Assembly: GCF_038958875.1 (NCBI RefSeq)
Contig: NZ_CP152407.1
Span: 1,123,501 to 1,187,500 of the forward strand
Direction of reading: 5' to 3'
Length of the DNA stretch: 64,000 nucleotides
Origin: Acidovorax sp. FHTAMBA
Lineage (GTDB): Bacteria > Pseudomonadota > Gammaproteobacteria > Burkholderiales > Burkholderiaceae_C
In this document: positions 63,171 through 64,000 of the stretch, piece by piece
Layout of the letters: every line of letters starts with the position of its first letter
Position numbering within the stretch: position 1 is the stretch's first letter
Notes under the pieces: generated by a model
The model's database searches: none
Told to the model about the DNA's origin: nothing
Seen by the model: the letters and a program-made list of their open reading frames with translations, nothing else
Program-made: the position numbers and the translations under genes

Positions 63171-63890
63171 CTAAACAACCGTGCCGGTTTGATGGGCCAA
63201 GCCGGCCAGCACCATGCGCACCAGCAGTTCCTCGGCGTGTTCAAAGTCCCGTTCGGTCAATGCCGGCTTGCCCAGCAGCAGCGCAAACTGCGCCTCCTGC
63301 TCCGCATAGGCCTGCGTGACCGACCAGATGATGAACATCAGGTGCGTGAAATTGACCTTGGCGATGCGGCCTTCGCGGGCCCAGCGCTCGAAGGTGCGCA
63401 CCTCGGTCTTGAGCAGCGGGCCCACCCGCTCCGTAATGGCTTTGCCATAACGTGGTGCACCCGCAATCACCTCTTTGGTGAAAACCTTCGCGCCCTGGGG
63501 GCGCTCGCGCGAGTACTGGAGCTTGGCGCGGATGTAGCGGCGCAGGGCCTGCTGGGGGTCGTCGCTGTGCGAGAGGTCTTCCATGCCCGCCAGCCATTGC
63601 GTAAGCACATCGTCCAGCACGCGCTGGTACAGGGCTTCTTTGCTGGGGAAGTAATACAGCAGGTTATGGCGGCTGATGCCGGTTGCCGCTGCAATGCTCT
63701 CCAGCGACGCACCTTCAAAACCAAATTGGGCAAAGTGGTTCTCCGCCTCGGCCAGGATGGCCTGCTCCTTGAGCAGGCGCGCCGCCGTGGGCGGCCGGGG
63801 GGGCGTGTCCAGGGGGGCAGCCAGAGCGCCGGGCTTGGTGGGGCGGCGTCGGGCTGCGTTGACAGCCTTGGGCTGGCGAGCGTCTTTCAT
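63171..63890 (-). CDS. TetR-family regulator, RutR-like
   Basis: Encodes 239 residues from the ATG at 63888-63890; a longer frame reaches 63941 but has no better start. The TetR HTH lies at about residues 45-90 (FGFEGASLESIAAATGISRHNLLYYFPSKEALY, quoted in parts: LESIAAATGISRHN, LLYYFPSKEALY). The C-terminal domain (LMFIIWSVTQAYAEQEAQF) follows E. coli RutR closely. RutR-type proteins sense uracil or related pyrimidines and regulate pyrimidine catabolism. The N-terminal 40 residues are a basic, proline-rich extension. Any regulated gene lies beyond the right edge. The last 110 bases of the window hold its upstream region. Confidence 0.85.
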   Translation of the reverse strand: MKDARQPKAVNAARRRPTKPGALAAPLDTPPRPPTAARLLKEQAILAEAENHFAQFGFEGASLESIAAATGISRHNLLYYFPSKEALYQRVLDDVLTQWLAGMEDLSHSDDPQQALRRYIRAKLQYSRERPQGAKVFTKEVIAGAPRYGKAITERVGPLLKTEVRTFERWAREGRIAKVNFTHLMFIIWSVTQAYAEQEAQFALLLGKPALTERDFEHAEELLVRMVLAGLAHQTGTVV

Positions 63891-64000
63891 TGCACCATTG
63901 TGGAACAAGCGGGGCGCCAAATACTGGCATTTCGCTGGCAACTCGCTGTCGATTGGCCGGCCGAGCCTGGCATGTCCCTTGCTGTAGGGATTTTACCAAT

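Overview
The window looks like a chromosome segment of a betaproteobacterium of the Comamonadaceae, most like Acidovorax, Delftia or Comamonas. The signs are an Omp32-type porin, high-GC codon use, an Entner-Doudoroff glucose route controlled by a HexR-type regulator, a CIRCE-controlled groESL operon, and several copies of a short dispersed intergenic repeat that I associate with this family from memory. I see no tRNA, rRNA, transposase, CRISPR array or replication origin.

Region 1 (1-12.1 kb): the 5' end of a coq7-type hydroxylase gene, a general porin, and a dipeptide/oligopeptide ABC transporter. The transporter genes run SBP1, permease, M20 amidohydrolase, SBP2, permease, ATPase, ATPase, SBP3. 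Each of the three substrate-binding protein (SBP) genes is followed by a stem-loop.

Region 2 (12.1-31.7 kb): a nearly complete glucose uptake and catabolism cluster. It has hexR and tal (divergent), a two-component system, a glucose-type ABC importer with a LamB-type porin, glk, a VOC-family gene, zwf and pgi (divergent), an SMP-30 lactonase and edd (divergent), and eda. Five 15-bp HexR-like boxes lie in four intergenic regions of this cluster. A lactonase of the SMP-30 family is present and no classical pgl is seen. Between tal and the sensor kinase is a gene-free kilobase that holds a roughly 675-bp imperfect palindrome.

Region 3 (31.8-34.0 kb): groES-groEL with a perfect CIRCE operator.

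Region 4 (34.3-61 kb): a surface polysaccharide (O-antigen or capsule) locus of the ABC-exporter type. It encodes ManC, a TviB-type UDP-HexNAc dehydrogenase, WbpB, Wzm, Wzt, WbpD, WbpE and WbpI. The predicted product is UDP-2,3-diacetamido-2,3-dideoxy-mannuronic acid or a close isomer. These are followed by four SDR sugar-modifying enzymes, a membrane O-acyltransferase, two asparagine-synthase-like amidotransferases (predicted to make uronamides), and six glycosyltransferases or related proteins. Two of the six share an N-terminal domain I cannot assign to a characterised enzyme, and one is a GT4-GT2 fusion. The middle of the locus (about 43.8-44.9 and 46.9-53.5 kb) is visibly AT-rich compared with its flanks, which suggests mosaic acquisition.

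Region 5 (61-64 kb): a multi-pass membrane TPR protein resembling the TMTC family, and a RutR-like TetR regulator at the edge.

All calls come from reading the sequence and from memory of protein families; no database search was run.
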